A stretch of DNA of 64,000 bases from Latrodectus hesperus. Taxonomy: Eukaryota; Arthropoda; Arachnida; Araneae; Theridiidae. The stretch is taken from the NCBI GenBank assembly GCA_037975125.1, contig CM075862.1:12651125-12715124 (forward strand), read 5' to 3'. Below the pieces are notes generated by a model. The model ran no database searches, was not told where the DNA came from, and saw only the letters and a program-made list of their open reading frames with translations. Both the position numbers and the translations under genes were made by a program. How positions within the stretch are numbered: position 1 is the first letter of the stretch; each line of letters opens with the position of its first letter. Of this stretch, positions 44,939-58,183 are shown piece by piece.

Positions 44939-45020
44939 CCTATATTGTAACCAAGTAGCTTCAGGTATTATTACTCATGTTTTAACCATGTAACATCTGT
45001 TATTATTACCCATGCTATGC

Positions 45021-47141
<2,121 letters not shown>

Positions 47142-47261
47142 CGCCCGGGGACTGCGACCTGTTCAGCCGCTTCTGGTCGGACAAGGTCGTTATTTTTGAG
47201 TGTCAGATCGAACGCAATAACAGCAAGGTCACGTACGCGGTTCTGCCGGGTGTCGGGGAAT
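47142..47261. CDS. GC- and CpG-rich island, candidate exon, strand unresolved
   Basis: Plus reading: 120 bases between a plain AG (47140-47141) and a GTTAGT donor (47262-47267), symmetrical phase 1, GC-rich third positions. It reads PGDCDLFSRFWSDKVVIFEC, then QIERNNSKVTYAVLPGVGE. Minus reading: a pyrimidine-rich acceptor with a cactaac branch-like motif ends at 47243, then NRVRDLAVIAFDLTLKNNDL and VRPEAAEQVAVPGRF, with no good donor. Either is plausible and both unrecognised. It may instead be a regulatory CpG-rich block. It is the most GC-rich non-repeat segment in the window. Confidence 0.3.
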
Positions 47262-48053
47262 GTTAGTGGGAGAGGGGAGGGGGAGCATGATCGTTTTCAG
47301 GATTATTGACATCTCCGCAGCTTTTCCTCAAATTGGTTACCTTCTGCGCGAGCTGAATTCTTTAATTCGCCAAATCATTTGGTCGCCATTTTTTTAATGC
47401 TTGTTATATAAAGTGCTCTCTCATTTTCTCCTTTTTATTTATTTTTTTTTATAAAAACGTGTTTTAAAATAAACATAAAAATAGCTAAGGTGATTTTTAT
47501 CTCGTCTGTCTGAAAAAGTTTTGGTCGACTTATATTTTCGTTTATTTGGTGATTTGATTTCCTCCATTTTTTTTTGTTTGTTTGAAAAGTTCTTCTTTTT
47601 TTTAATTATCCTGAATAAAATAGCATATAATTTTCATGAAAAGTAATTTTACGACAGGAAATTTAAAATAAGAAAAAAGTAATAGATATATGGAAATAAA
47701 ATCCTTAAAATAAGATTTCATATTTATATGCTGATAATCATTATTAATTATTTGTTGTTTTTCTTGATAGCATTGCTTAAAGGATTTTTATATTTAGTTT
47801 TGTTATTGTTAGCGTATTGTTCTGGCTAAGAAATCATTAAAGAAGATGACTCTCAAATAATGCGATAGAAATTTACATAAGCAGTTAAGAAAATTATGGA
47901 CACAATGCGACAAATAACCGTGGTTCTTGTGAAAAGTTTCATATTAATTACATACCACAAGTGAAACTACCAAATTTTAATTTTTGCAGATAATTATTTT
48001 TTATTATCAGTGCAATGTTATGACTCTACGAAAATGCGCATTGTGGCCTGATT
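47262..48053. other. No gene seen
   Basis: A purine-rich run at 47262-47287 belongs to the island; then AT-rich sequence without recognised elements. Confidence 0.5.
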
Positions 48054-48263
48054 ATTGTTGCATCAGCACGCTTCTCTGTACCTAATCTTGAGTTGGGATC
48101 TACTATTCTGATAGAAGCAGCCGAGTGAGAGTCTACGAAATTTAAAAGCAGAAATTAAGCAAAAAATCCCGAATGCCTGACCTGCCATCCCAGAGGTATC
48201 ATTTCATTTGGAGGACATTGCGACCATTACATATTTAAAATGTCCCACCCTCCTTTAATGATC
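48054..48263 (-). mobile_element. SINE-E, minus strand, 3' portion (interrupted by element F)
   Basis: Matches the reference SINE-E: attgttgcatcagcacgctt, ctctgtacctaatcttgag, agaagcagccgagtgagag, gaggtatcatttcatttgg and aggacattgcgacc. It breaks at ccctcctttaatga and resumes at about 48604 with gtgaacacgatgaatcttcg. Confidence 0.85.
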
Positions 48264-48603
48264 ATATATACATAGCAATGATTTCGAGTCCCCGGACTAA
48301 ACATTAAGGTTAACGGGTTTGGAATACTCACCCATTACCAAGCACTTCGTCATTTTAAACCATGATCAGGAGACGAGGTCACACCTGAGATGGCATCCTC
48401 CTTTTTCCATCCATGCCACCCCAGCGAAAGGGCTTTGGACTTCACAGATGAACATGGACACGTACCCAATCTATGGAACTCCAGCAACCCAGTGAGGGAG
48501 GGTACCTGGTCACCCTCCCAACCACTGCCCGCGGAAAATGATGCTTCACTTTGCTTATCTTAATGGGAAGCGGCGTGAAGCTACTGAGCAATTGCAGCTC
48601 GTG
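48264..48603 (+). mobile_element. Element F, second copy inside a SINE-E
   Basis: Begins tatatacatagcaatg, then ggttaacgggtttggaatac, tcacccattaccaag, gacgaggtcacacctgag, gtacctggtcaccctccc and gcggcgtgaagctactgagc, ending cagctc. Same plus orientation as the 41319 copy but inserted in a SINE-E of opposite orientation. Possible short target duplication: aatga and agtga-type sequence at the two joints. Confidence 0.8.
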
Positions 48604-48669
48604 AACACGATGAATCTTCGGATAAGCCGGGATTCGAACTTATTACATTCCTCTAATGAGAATGATAGA
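48604..48669 (-). mobile_element. SINE-E head after element F
   Basis: Continues the SINE-E: gtgaacacgatgaatcttcg, gccgggattcgaactta (B box on the minus strand) and taatgagaatgatag from the head. The A-box end is cut off at the start of a SINE-H-like sequence. Confidence 0.75.
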
Positions 48670-48815
48670 ACAGCACTCTTCGCACCATAAAGTCTCGGGT
48701 TCGATTGCAACCACTACTGAACAAAGGGAAAGCGTTTCTGCCTTCCTCATGCACATTTGTCGAAGTGGGTGTGTGTTTGGATGTTTTCCGGATTTTCTCC
48801 TTTGCGACACGTAAA
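48670..48815 (+). mobile_element. SINE-H copy
   Basis: tRNA-like B box (ctcgggttcgattgcaacc), then acaaagggaaagcgtttctg, ccttcctcatgcacatttg, gaagtgggtgtgtgtttgg and gttttccggattttc. This is the best copy of the family, which also occurs at 3166-3312 and 6775-6890. Confidence 0.5.
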
Positions 48816-50736
48816 TACGGCACACAATCAAAGAAAAGTCCATTTGAAAACCAATTTTTGTAGTGGATATTAAACTGTTGTACAACCTAAGCGTAGCCGG
48901 AGTTTTCCTGGTGCTTTAAATCCAATTTTTTAATTTCTCACTGACATTAAGCTGCTAGAAGGTATTTCGTTGAGACATTAACGATCAGAACTACTTAAGG
49001 TGGTGGGTATTCATCGACTGAAGGTGCTCAAAACTATGTCTTCTGGAAAGCGAAAGCCACATTTTCCGAGCACAAGCCTAACTTAGAAAATCAATTAAAT
49101 TAGGAAATCCTAGAAGGAGACTGCCACAAAAAATGACTCATGCAATCAATCAATTTCTGCTAGACTTTTTATGAATAATTAATGTAATTAGAAAGTAGGA
49201 AGTGAGAACAGAAGGGAAAGAATAAATTGATGACTGGATTACATCACTGCTAATTTTCGCTGACTCAAAACAGATCGATAATAAATTTATTTTTTAGTCT
49301 GACTTAAAGATTGGTTTTAAGATAAAACAAAGAACTCCAAAATCAATGGGGAGAAATAGCGGAATTAAGTTTTTTATTATTTTTTTTTTAAATCGATTTA
49401 CAACATTTATTTTGACATCAAATCCAACGTGAAATTTTTGCAAAAGCAGAATGGAGTAAGAATAAATCATTCTAATATTTTGCATGCGCCTAAAACGAAA
49501 TTGTATGTAACCGAATTTTATGTTAAAAATAACGTGGCGTTAAATACTTAAAAATGTTATTTTACTTTATTCATTTGTACTCAAAATTTTCTAATACTTA
49601 TGAATAAAATGATTTTGTTTTCCTTCTATATATGGAGTTAATGTCTTTTCATGTCTAATGAAAGTTTATGGATAATCCTTAACATTGCTCGAATACTGAA
49701 ATCTAAGAGAAATGAATATTAAACGATATAGGATATTTCACTTATTAATATTATCATTTCCAACAATATATTATCAAAAAATAATTAATAATAAGTATGT
49801 GTTATTTTTATATCGTTTACTAAGGACTCATCTATTAATGTTAAAAAAATTAAATCGTGGTTCTTGATCTTTGCCTTATCTAAAAATTTAGCGACTGTTT
49901 TTTTTAAATCTCATAAAATAGAACAATACATTTTTTTTTCGCTAAAGTAATCAAATTAAAGACAAAACAATTATCCGGCTAGTAGTGATATACTGTTTTG
50001 AGATTCGGACTCATTTGGATTTAAATGTAATAACTAATAAATTAGTGAAACTGATATGAATTATTAATAAGTTGAGAATATTTGAACGTAAAATATTGAG
50101 AAAGATACTATGTTCAATACTATGTTTTATAAATAGTTTAAGGAAAAAGCACGCGTTTATCATGCAACATTAGGAAAACTAGAAATAAAAAAGGAATTTA
50201 AATAAATGAGAAAATAATTTATTTCGGTTTATAACGAATTGAGTATTTAGTACTAAGTTTAATTGCGGACATTGTAAAAAGGTTCAAGTACTCTTTATCA
50301 AGTTATTCTCCAAAAATAGAAATTAAATGCATTTTCTTACGTTTTAAGTCCTAAATACAAAATTAAAGAAATACTATATATTTTTAAAAAAAGCGCATAT
50401 AGAAAGAAATCAAGTAATTTCTGAGAATCTATAAGACAGCATTTTAAATTAAGATTCAGATTTTAAAAATATTTACCCGAAGAAAAGCATTTTGATTTGA
50501 AAAAAAAATGTGTTTCCTGTAAAATAATAAAATTCGACAGTGAATCGTGAACATGTCGACAGTAACTGTGACAACTTAGTAATTTTGCTTGAAATTATTT
50601 AAGTTAGTTTTGTCTGAAATTAATGCAAAAATTAGAAAAATGTTTCATTTTAAAATCATAGTATAGTTAGAAATCTTATTATTAGTGTAGATATTGAAGG
50701 ATCAAATGTGTTTGGAAAAGTTAAATATTTGCCGTA
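48816..50736. other. No gene seen
   Basis: AT-rich with a slightly GC-richer part at 48880-49140. Open frame 49294-49485 (minus) is unrecognised. Confidence 0.5.
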
Positions 50737-50822
50737 CAGTAGAATCTCCCTTATTAAAGCTTGGTTAATCTAGATCCCGAAAAAATTTCCAAAAATCTGG
50801 ATTAAGGGGAATAAGATCTAAA
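50737..50822. mobile_element. Solo pogo/Tigger-like terminus
   Basis: After a TA (50735-50736) the sequence cagtagaatctcccttatta, then ggttaatctagatcccg and atctggattaaggggaataa resembles the ends of pogo/Tigger elements (CAGTAGA.TCTC..TTAA.. and ggttaatccgga). No partner terminus was found. Confidence 0.55.
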
Positions 50823-52830
50823 ACGTATTCAAAATCATATATTACACGAGTTGGCAATATTATTTTTACACCAAAAATCAATTTCTTATATTCTCAATTT
50901 TATATTAATTCACAGTTCTATTTTTAAACCTATTAGTTGGTTCAACAAATATTCTTTTTTTAAAAAATCTAGTGTGAGATACAAAAGCAATGAATCAAAT
51001 GGATACCTAGACTTATATATACGAAATACGAAATAAAAGATTCGCTTATGTTGCCATTCATACAAAAATAATTAGTTATATCAAGATGGGATAACAAACC
51101 ATAATTAAACTTCGTGAACTATAGTGTCTAAAACATTTTACTTGTACGATAAAGCTTTCTTTCATTTTAATAACTCTTTCTCCTATACTATATTTATAAA
51201 AATCTGTTAAAGAAAAGACAAACGAGATATAGTTCTTTCTTTTCTAGTCCACTATTTAAACATTCAAGAATAATTAAATTGTGTTCTGTATTTAATCTTG
51301 TATAATTACACCCATGAATGCTTACGTAAACATATTTAAGGGAAATCGCATGGAAGAAAGGAATTCAATCCATGGCATAAAATTTCCTTCTTAATTTTTT
51401 ACTTCTTTATATAAAAAGAGATAGTTGTCTTTAAACATAAGCGTTAATAATAAATCACTTTGCTTTATCATGAGAGAGAGGAAAGAAGAAGTAAAAAATG
51501 GAAAAAGTATTCACTTTAAGAAAATTGATACAGATATAATCGTAATATAATTGTCAATGAATTAATTGAATTTATAATGTATAATTTTTTTTAAAGTCTT
51601 TAGCTTAAAACCATTTAGTAGCTTCCATTAAAGAATAAAAGGATTTTATTTAAACTGATTAATCTACTTATAAAAACTCCTGAATTTACATCATTAATTT
51701 CCAATCAAACATCTCATTAAGAAGGTTCGAAACTCATTTAATCCCAGTAAAAAAATCTTATTTGATTTTTAAGCATTAAATATTTAGTCTAATTAATGAA
51801 ATCATTGGCTCATTTGTATCCTTAATTTCATTAATTAAACCAAATGTAAGAGCTCATTAATTTATCAAAGGAGATTTATTAATTAAGAAATAATCTTTCA
51901 AATCTCATTAAACTTGGAAAGAGTCGTGTGTCAGATAATAAAAGAGTACTTGTGCAGTAAAAAAGTAAATTTTAATTTGTTTGTCATTGTATTGTACCAT
52001 AACGTTAGGGTTAAACTGTTCTCAGAGGAAAGGAAAACAGAGAAAATTTTAAGGAATCATTATCACAAAGAAAAATACAGAAGGATATTGTATCATTGTA
52101 GATGTTACTCGGTCACACTATTTTTAAACTTCTTAAAGAAATTCACATCCACATGAAAATGATGAATATATCGAGAACTTCAACAAAACCAATCAATCAC
52201 GGTTCAATTTTCAAATTTAAAATTAATTGGATTCTGTTTGAACCTACTTCATCGCCAAGAGTCCAAGATGAAGGGCTTGAGTAATTATCTCCAAAAGAAT
52301 ATTCTAGAAAGACTTATCATTTTTTAAGTTTTTTGTTCTTTTTAAACGAGACTACGCACATTTAGAAACTAAAATATATTTCCATTTTAATGTTTAAATG
52401 AAAAAAATAATGAATGATCTTCGAATTGCTCATGATTTATGCCTAGCCACGTTTGTCGACATTTTTTCTGTTGCTGTCGTCGGAAATAGGAATCTACCTT
52501 TAGAATTAAAATAGCCGTATGTGAAATGTGAATGAAAGCAAAACTATGAAAAGGGAAATAAAAATATGAGAGTTCATAAGTTAAGTAGATATTTACATAA
52601 TGTTTTCTTTTATTTCGATTTATTTGACTATTTTTACCTCTTATTATCTTAATACTGCTTAGCGAAGTTATTAACTTAGCACACTCTAAATGGAGTTACC
52701 TTTAAAAACTCATAAAATAAAAATACAAAATAAAAAGAATTTCAACTTGTCATTGCAAATTCAAGTTTTACTGTCCAATATTTTCATGAAAAATTTCCTT
52801 TTTTCTTTCATGAATTTTAATTTTGAGAGC
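50823..52830. other. No gene seen
   Basis: Very AT-rich. 51700-51910 has many cattaat motifs but this is expected at such composition. Open frames 50851-51036, 51914-52156 and 52102-52284 are unrecognised. Confidence 0.5.
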
Positions 52831-52860
52831 TTGGCGCCAGACTTGTGTTTCTGGCGCCAA
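52831..52860. promoter_or_regulatory. Double ttggcgccag inverted repeat
   Basis: ttggcgccag (52831-52840) and ctggcgccaa (52851-52860) form a perfect 10-base inverted repeat with a 10-base loop. Each arm contains the near-palindromic core ttggcgcca, which resembles E2F/DP and half NFI sites. Such GC-rich palindromes are rare in this AT-rich DNA. A regulatory role is inference only. Confidence 0.3.
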
Positions 52861-53408
52861 TGACATTCGAAATATCAGCGGGAATGGACTGATTAGCAAA
52901 AAGAATAATCATAAATATCTGCTCAGATTTATTAGATCAAGGTTAAATCATTTGAGAACCATGGGGAATCCGACTTGTCGGCCAAAAACCTGAAAATGAA
53001 GGCAAAAAAGTTACAAGACGATGAAATCAAAGAGCCTTGAAATGTGACTTCAGCATTTACACAATGTTAAACACGAGCCACAAAAAGCACAGATTAAAAA
53101 TTGACTGACATGACGTAGAAAAAGAAGTCGGAATCCTATTCTACGATTTTAGTTGTAAGTTTACCGGTATTTCTTATCTACTATAAGCAATATAATTAAA
53201 CACTGCAAGTAAAAAATGGAGGTATGAGGTACGTATTGATAGAAAGTTTTTGTTAGTCCATAATATTTTAATACACTGTTTTCTTTCGTTGAATATGATG
53301 GTCCAAGTTCATATTTACTGAACATACTTGACATGCTGATTGGTTGGAAGAATCTCCTCATTTTTCGTTGCTCTTATGGTGGTTGTTTTTTGAATTGACT
53401 GAGATATT
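52861..53408. other. No gene supported
   Basis: Composition is slightly more balanced than average to about 53150. A minus-strand frame (53161-53361) could belong to the adjacent transposase relic but was not recognised. Confidence 0.45.
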
Positions 53409-53620
53409 TCAAATGTTAGTAATATCCGGACATGGCGTCAGTGCATTAGCGTATTTTATCACAAAATTTAAGCAGTCGTTAATCTCACTAAGTTTTGGTA
53501 TTGGGTTGTTTGCTTCATCCCCTTCAGAGCTTTCTGCTGCGGTCACACTCTCAATAATCTTCTCTGTTAAATTATGGCAGCCTGTGTCGTCTTCTGCAAG
53601 ACTCCACATTCCACAAAAAT
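53409..53620 (-). pseudogene. Probable Tigger/Jerky-type transposase C-terminal tail
   Basis: The minus frame contains GMWSLAEDDTGCHNLTEKII, ESVTAAESSEGDEANNPIPK and LSEINDCLNFVIKYANALTP. Pogo/Tigger and Jerky-like proteins end similarly: an acidic stretch with LT..EI...V...., then acidic residues, a Pro-Lys, and a helix with AL..AL.Y.. . The match is by pattern, not sequence identity, and no DDE motif remains. The overlapping plus frame 53344-53682 is hydrophobic shadow sequence. Confidence 0.45.
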
Positions 53621-55068
53621 ATGTTATTGTGCAATTTATTTTATTTATACAGCATGTACATCCAAATGACTGTCCAGATTAACAGAGTCCGGACTTCAAT
53701 ACTCTACATTGACATTCCACACATCTTTTACTCAAATACTTTCGTTGACTGTAATTCACGAGCTGCGATAGTTGGACATTGGATTTATTTCATTGGAAAT
53801 AGCAGGGCCGTTCAACAATATTGTATTTATATTTATTATTATAGTCATTTTTTTGCATGGATAAAACTAATATATTCAAGTTTTTAAGACAATCCATCAA
53901 ATTGAGGCCTATTTGTAGAGTTATGTATACCATTCTTGAAGAATTTCAATAGTTCCAAACTTTTGAAGAAAATATACTTCAAGATATATTGATCTCGTTC
54001 AACGATTAAAAGTCAGCAGAAGAGATGATATAAAAATGCGATTAGTGTTTGACATTTTCCTAAAAAAATTTATAGTGAGCCAACAAATTGCCGCGTCCCA
54101 TAAATTTAGCGTTAAAAGCAAGTATTATCAGAAAATATAATTATAGCAAGCTTTGCAAAAGAAAAAAAATTACAAGGTTTAAATGATTAAAATCCCGGAC
54201 AATTTATTTAGTTTGATTGCATTGAGATTTATTTTTATATGGAGATGGTTTTTCACATTTACTTAAAATTTGACATTTACCTTAATTGATTTTAATACCT
54301 TAATCACATTTACCTTAATTGATTCATAATATTTAAAAGAAGTCCTTTATTAGATATATTGAATTTTTTTTAAATTCGCAATAAATTCAAGAAAAAAAAT
54401 CACTAAATGTGTAAAAGGATGTAGCCAAGCTTAGCAACAGGATTAGACTATGGACTATACTCTTGAAGAAAGTTATTAAAAGAGAGATGTGAAAGTATTC
54501 ATTTAATTGATAAAAATGATGAAAATTCAATTCAAAATTTAATGCATTTGTAGAGTATCACTAATAATTTAAATGAATAAAATAAATTATGGAAACAATA
54601 AGTAAAATATATCTACATTATACTGAGAAAAGTGAAATTTTTCATGGCTAATCCATTAACACATACGAAATGTACAAAAATATATGAATAAAAATTTATT
54701 AATAAAAGCTTTACATTTAGGAAAAACTTCACAGCAAACCCTTAAATAAATTTTGTGATTTTAATTTATCAATAAAAAAGGAGAAATCAGATTTCCATAG
54801 TTTTTATTTTTCTATTAATTTGTCAGCTGAATCAGCGAAATGGTGAATTTTATATTTTCTGCTAAGAAACATACAGTTTATTGTATTATTTTAGATTTTT
54901 TTAGCAAACCTATTCCGCTTTGTAACTGCATTGAAAAGTTAAGACCTTTTTTTTGTGGATAAACTTCGATGGATGAAAAGATGCTGATTGAGTTAAATCA
55001 ATTATTTCCACTGTTCATCTGTGACAGGATTCAATCTACTGATCTGTTAACTCTCTTTTCTTGGTATA
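53621..55068. other. No gene seen
   Basis: AT-rich. 54272-54325 carries a short direct repeat of acatttaccttaattgatt. Confidence 0.5.
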
Positions 55069-55276
55069 GGGTGTATTGGTCTGGTTGGTCAGAGCCTCGT
55101 TATCATTGCGTTAAGGTAGTGAGTTCGAATCCTGACTTAAAACTGAGGGCCATCGTGTTCACACAATGCATCATTACGTTAAGTACATTTTGGTCGCAAT
55201 GTCCTCTAAGTGAAATGATACCTCTGGGGACGGCAAAAAGAGCATTTGCAGGTCTTCTGATTGGTTCTTGTTTCTA
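55069..55276 (+). mobile_element. SINE-E, plus strand
   Basis: Head with tctggttggtcagagcctcg (A box), gtgagttcgaatcctgac (B box), then gtgttcacacaatgcatcat, ggtcgcaatgtcctctaag, gaaatgatacctctgggg and gcaggtcttctgattggttc. The 3' terminal part is missing. Confidence 0.8.
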
Positions 55277-55439
55277 AGATCACCACTCAGCAGCCTCCAT
55301 CTAACTAGAATAAAGACCAACTTGGTTTAGGTATAGGGAAATATGATTTTTCACGCACTCTTTTCAATAAAAAGAATGAACATATATCAAAAGAACTTGT
55401 ATTTTTTGAATTATATACTATAACCCTATGGTATGGAAC
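55277..55439. other. No gene seen
   Basis: Spacer between two oppositely oriented SINE-E copies. Confidence 0.5.
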
Positions 55440-55620
55440 AAGGCTGTTGCACCAGTATGCTTTCCTGTACGTAGTCCTGGCTTGAGATCCACCAGTAAGA
55501 AGCACCTGGGTGCAGTTTTCGTGATTTTGAAGCAGGTACCAAACAGAAGACCTGCAATGCTGGGCCTGCACCTTAAAGGTATCACTTCATTTGGAGGACA
55601 GTGCAACAACGGATGGAATA
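55440..55620 (-). mobile_element. SINE-E, minus strand, headless
   Basis: gttgcaccagtatgctttcc, tgtacgtagtcctggcttga, gaagcacctgggtgcag, attttgaagcaggtaccaaa, gaagacctgcaatgctggg and ggtatcacttcatttggagg. Truncated before the tRNA-like head. With 55069-55276 it makes an inverted pair that together covers nearly the whole family. Confidence 0.8.
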
Positions 55621-56274
55621 AAGTTGTAGCATTCGTAAGGAAAAATGCATATGATTGCTTAGGTCTTAATAACATTAAATTTTTCCAAAATGCAATTAGC
55701 GCCAGGTATTCAAATGAACATTACAATAGTTTTCCGGTTTCAGCCTTCCAATGTAACATTAAACGGTTTAAGTAAAAGGTAAGATTTTTTCTATTTAAAT
55801 AGACAACAGAATTATTCACAGATGAAAAATTTATTTTCTTTTCAATATTTTCGATGAAAGTTTATTGGAAACTGGAAAACGAAAATGTAAACCATCTATG
55901 CCAAACAAATAAATTACTTAAACTATACAATTTAGGAAGTTGTTAATGAATAAGCATTTAAATAATTTTTTCTGTAACGAAACGAAGTCCTAATTAAATT
56001 GTGCTAAAGAAACTTAACACTTAAAAAGTAATTTTCTAAAAATAATAATAATAATAATTTCCTAATCTGAATAGTAATGCTTTAGTTGAAAATTTGGTCA
56101 CCGAAAAAATGTTTATAATTTAAGAAATTTCCCTTTTTTTGTCGTTTTTTTCTTAATTTTGAACAATACCTTTTATCACCACATTCCTGATTAATGATTT
56201 TTATGATTAGTACTTATAAAATTACAAATTGGAAAAAGTTTGATTCACGATATTTCAATAATTTGGTTCACAAA
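55621..56274. other. No gene seen
   Basis: AT-rich with short AAT runs at 56040-56058. Confidence 0.5.
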
Positions 56275-56489
56275 GGAAAGAAAGAAAAAATACAGTTTTT
56301 TTTTGTAATAAACAAGTGAACTGAAGCTGGAAATGTGATTTCAGTCTAAGAATTTTATGATGAAGTAAAGACATAAGTATATTTACTTATTTCTTTTTAC
56401 TTCTCCATGAAATTCTTAGATTGAAATCATTTCCAGCTTCAGTTCAATAGTTTATTGCAACAAAAAACCTGTATATATTCTTTCTTTTT
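56275..56489. repeat. Long hairpin, arms of about 95 bp
   Basis: 56275-56370 and 56395-56489 are imperfect reverse complements. The inner part shares gaactgaagctggaaat and tctaagaattt, the outer parts have aaagaaagaa and a matching tttctttctt. Spacer about 24 bases. This looks like a foldback MITE with nearly full-length inverted arms. No TA or other clear target duplication was identified. Confidence 0.8.
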
Positions 56490-56804
56490 AAAATTTTTGT
56501 CGATATAAATAGCAAACTACCGCACAATAATAGGTTAAAGAAAACTTTTAAAGAAACTCATAATTCAATATAAGTGGATTATATAAGCTATATAAGCTAA
56601 TTTTAATAATTATCCAAACTTTTTAGTTTTTACTTAATATATTATTATATTCACTTTTATTAAAGTAACCCAGCCTACGTTTATTAATTAATTTTAATTA
56701 AGGTAACCACCTACGTTTAAAAGTTGATTTTTAATTGCAGGCATTGATTTACCGTTTACCGTTTTATTGCATGTTGAATAGAAATTAAGTTACGAGAATT
56801 TTGA
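56490..56804. other. No gene seen
   Basis: AT-rich. Confidence 0.5.
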
Positions 56805-57505
56805 TATACGTCTTGTCGATAAACAAAACCGGAAGTTGCATTTTCAAACCGGAAGCAATACAGAAAATTATTTTCCTTCTTTACTATTTAGTTAAAATTT
56901 ATGTTTGAGATCGTTATTTGGCTTACACATTGGAAAAGAAGTGGCAACATTGTTGTTATCACAAAAGCATAACTGTAACTTTAAAGACGATTTTCATATA
57001 ACTTTGCTTTTCACAAAATCTCCACCCCCAACACGATATCTCAAATAATAATGAAAATATTTGAATGAAACTTGATCTGTATGCTTCAAGTGCCATTATC
57101 TATGAATTAAACCAAAATTTTAAATACATAGGAAGAACTTTTTTTCATTATAGTTATTTATAAAGGAAATGTTCAGTAAAATTTCATAAAATATCCATAT
57201 ATCTGTACATTTTAATCATATTTCCCTTATCGCTGAATAGTTTTCTTTAGATTTTACTTTATTTCAAAGAACATTCTTACATAAAACTTATGCCCAAATT
57301 AAATTAAGATGGATGTATTAAAATTTTCTGCAGAGTTATGTTAATATCTTACAATAATTAGCTTGAAAATACCGATTTCTTAAAAAGTATGCTACATGTA
57401 ATTAAAATTTCGGCTAATTTTATGTTTTTTACATCATAATTAATCTAAAAAAAGTAAAAGAAAATTAAAATTAACGAGGAAAAAGTTGGCTCGAACATAG
57501 GGGGA
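56805..57505 (-). repeat. Repeat K copy, minus strand
   Basis: On the minus strand it runs from gagccaactttttcctcg (57495 side) through ttaattatgatgtaaaaaac, catccatcttaatttaattt, gttctttgaaataaagtaaa, ttttgtgaaaagcaaag and gttgccacttcttttccaat, gtgtaagccaaataacg, to aaaatgcaacttccggttt. One unit only. This copy gives the clearest left border of the family. Confidence 0.85.
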
Positions 57506-58183
57506 GACTTAATACATTTTTTACCATTTGATCCACATTACGTGCAATTTTATTTGTTCGGTTTTGTTAGAGTTCAGCATAAACGCAAAAAGTGTTTTCA
57601 ATCTAATTTTAAAACAGGGAAAAAAATTACGCACATCTATATCGAAATTACTAAGAAACTTTGGCAATAACTTTGTTTGAATTAAAAACGTATCAGATGT
57701 GTTCGTTGCACATAAAGATAAAATACAGTATTCTAAAACATAAAAAATTGAGATTCCTACCTACTGAAGAGATGGCCGTATTCCACACGGAATCAAAATA
57801 GTTCTGCAACACCTAGGAATACCTTTGCAGTCTAGAATGAAGCGGTTCCCCTTAAAAACTTCTTGCATTAAATAAAAGCGAGAAGAATTTCTCGTTTGCA
57901 CAGCCTTCAACCTCTCTCGGCAGCTGCTCTAGATTATCATAAAATAGTCATCTTTTCAATCATATTTGCGTAAAGGCTTCAATGTCAACTTCCTCCTAAT
58001 TTCGGAAAAAATACTTTGGATCAAGTGATTTCGTATTCCTGATGTGTACATTGTCATGATTCAGCCGGTAAGACATTCAACAGTTGGTTGGCAGAAGATA
58101 TATGTTCTCTGATACCCACCCTTCCCTCCAAACATTTTTTCACGCAGGAAATTTCTTTTCTTCTTTTTTGCTGATTTACCTAC
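57506..58183. other. No gene supported
   Basis: GC-balanced from about 57770. A minus frame at about 57764-57852 (GNRFILDCKGIPRCCRTILI) follows a tttttaag acceptor but ends in a stop before any good donor. If 58184-58323 is an exon this is intron. Confidence 0.4.

Larger units (their letters stand above)
43791..45020. repeat. 35-bp minisatellite split by SINE and LINE insertions
   Basis: Units with consensus tattgtaaccatgta.catct, ggtattattacc occur in three blocks: 43791-43897, 44235-44354 and 44939-45020. The unit is about 35 bases (31-36). Between the blocks sit SINE-D sequence (43898-44234) and a LINE 3' end (44355-44938). catattgtaacc occurs at both edges of the SINE-D insert and cctatattgta at both edges of the LINE insert; within a tandem array these could be unit sequence or target-site duplications. 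Confidence 0.88.

Noticed and set aside
51700..51910. Cluster of cattaat motifs suggesting homeodomain sites
   Set aside because: Such motifs are very frequent at this AT content; there is no sign of local constraint.
53344..53682. 112-codon plus-strand open frame
   Set aside because: Hydrophobic, unrecognised, and antisense to a better transposase-tail frame on the minus strand.
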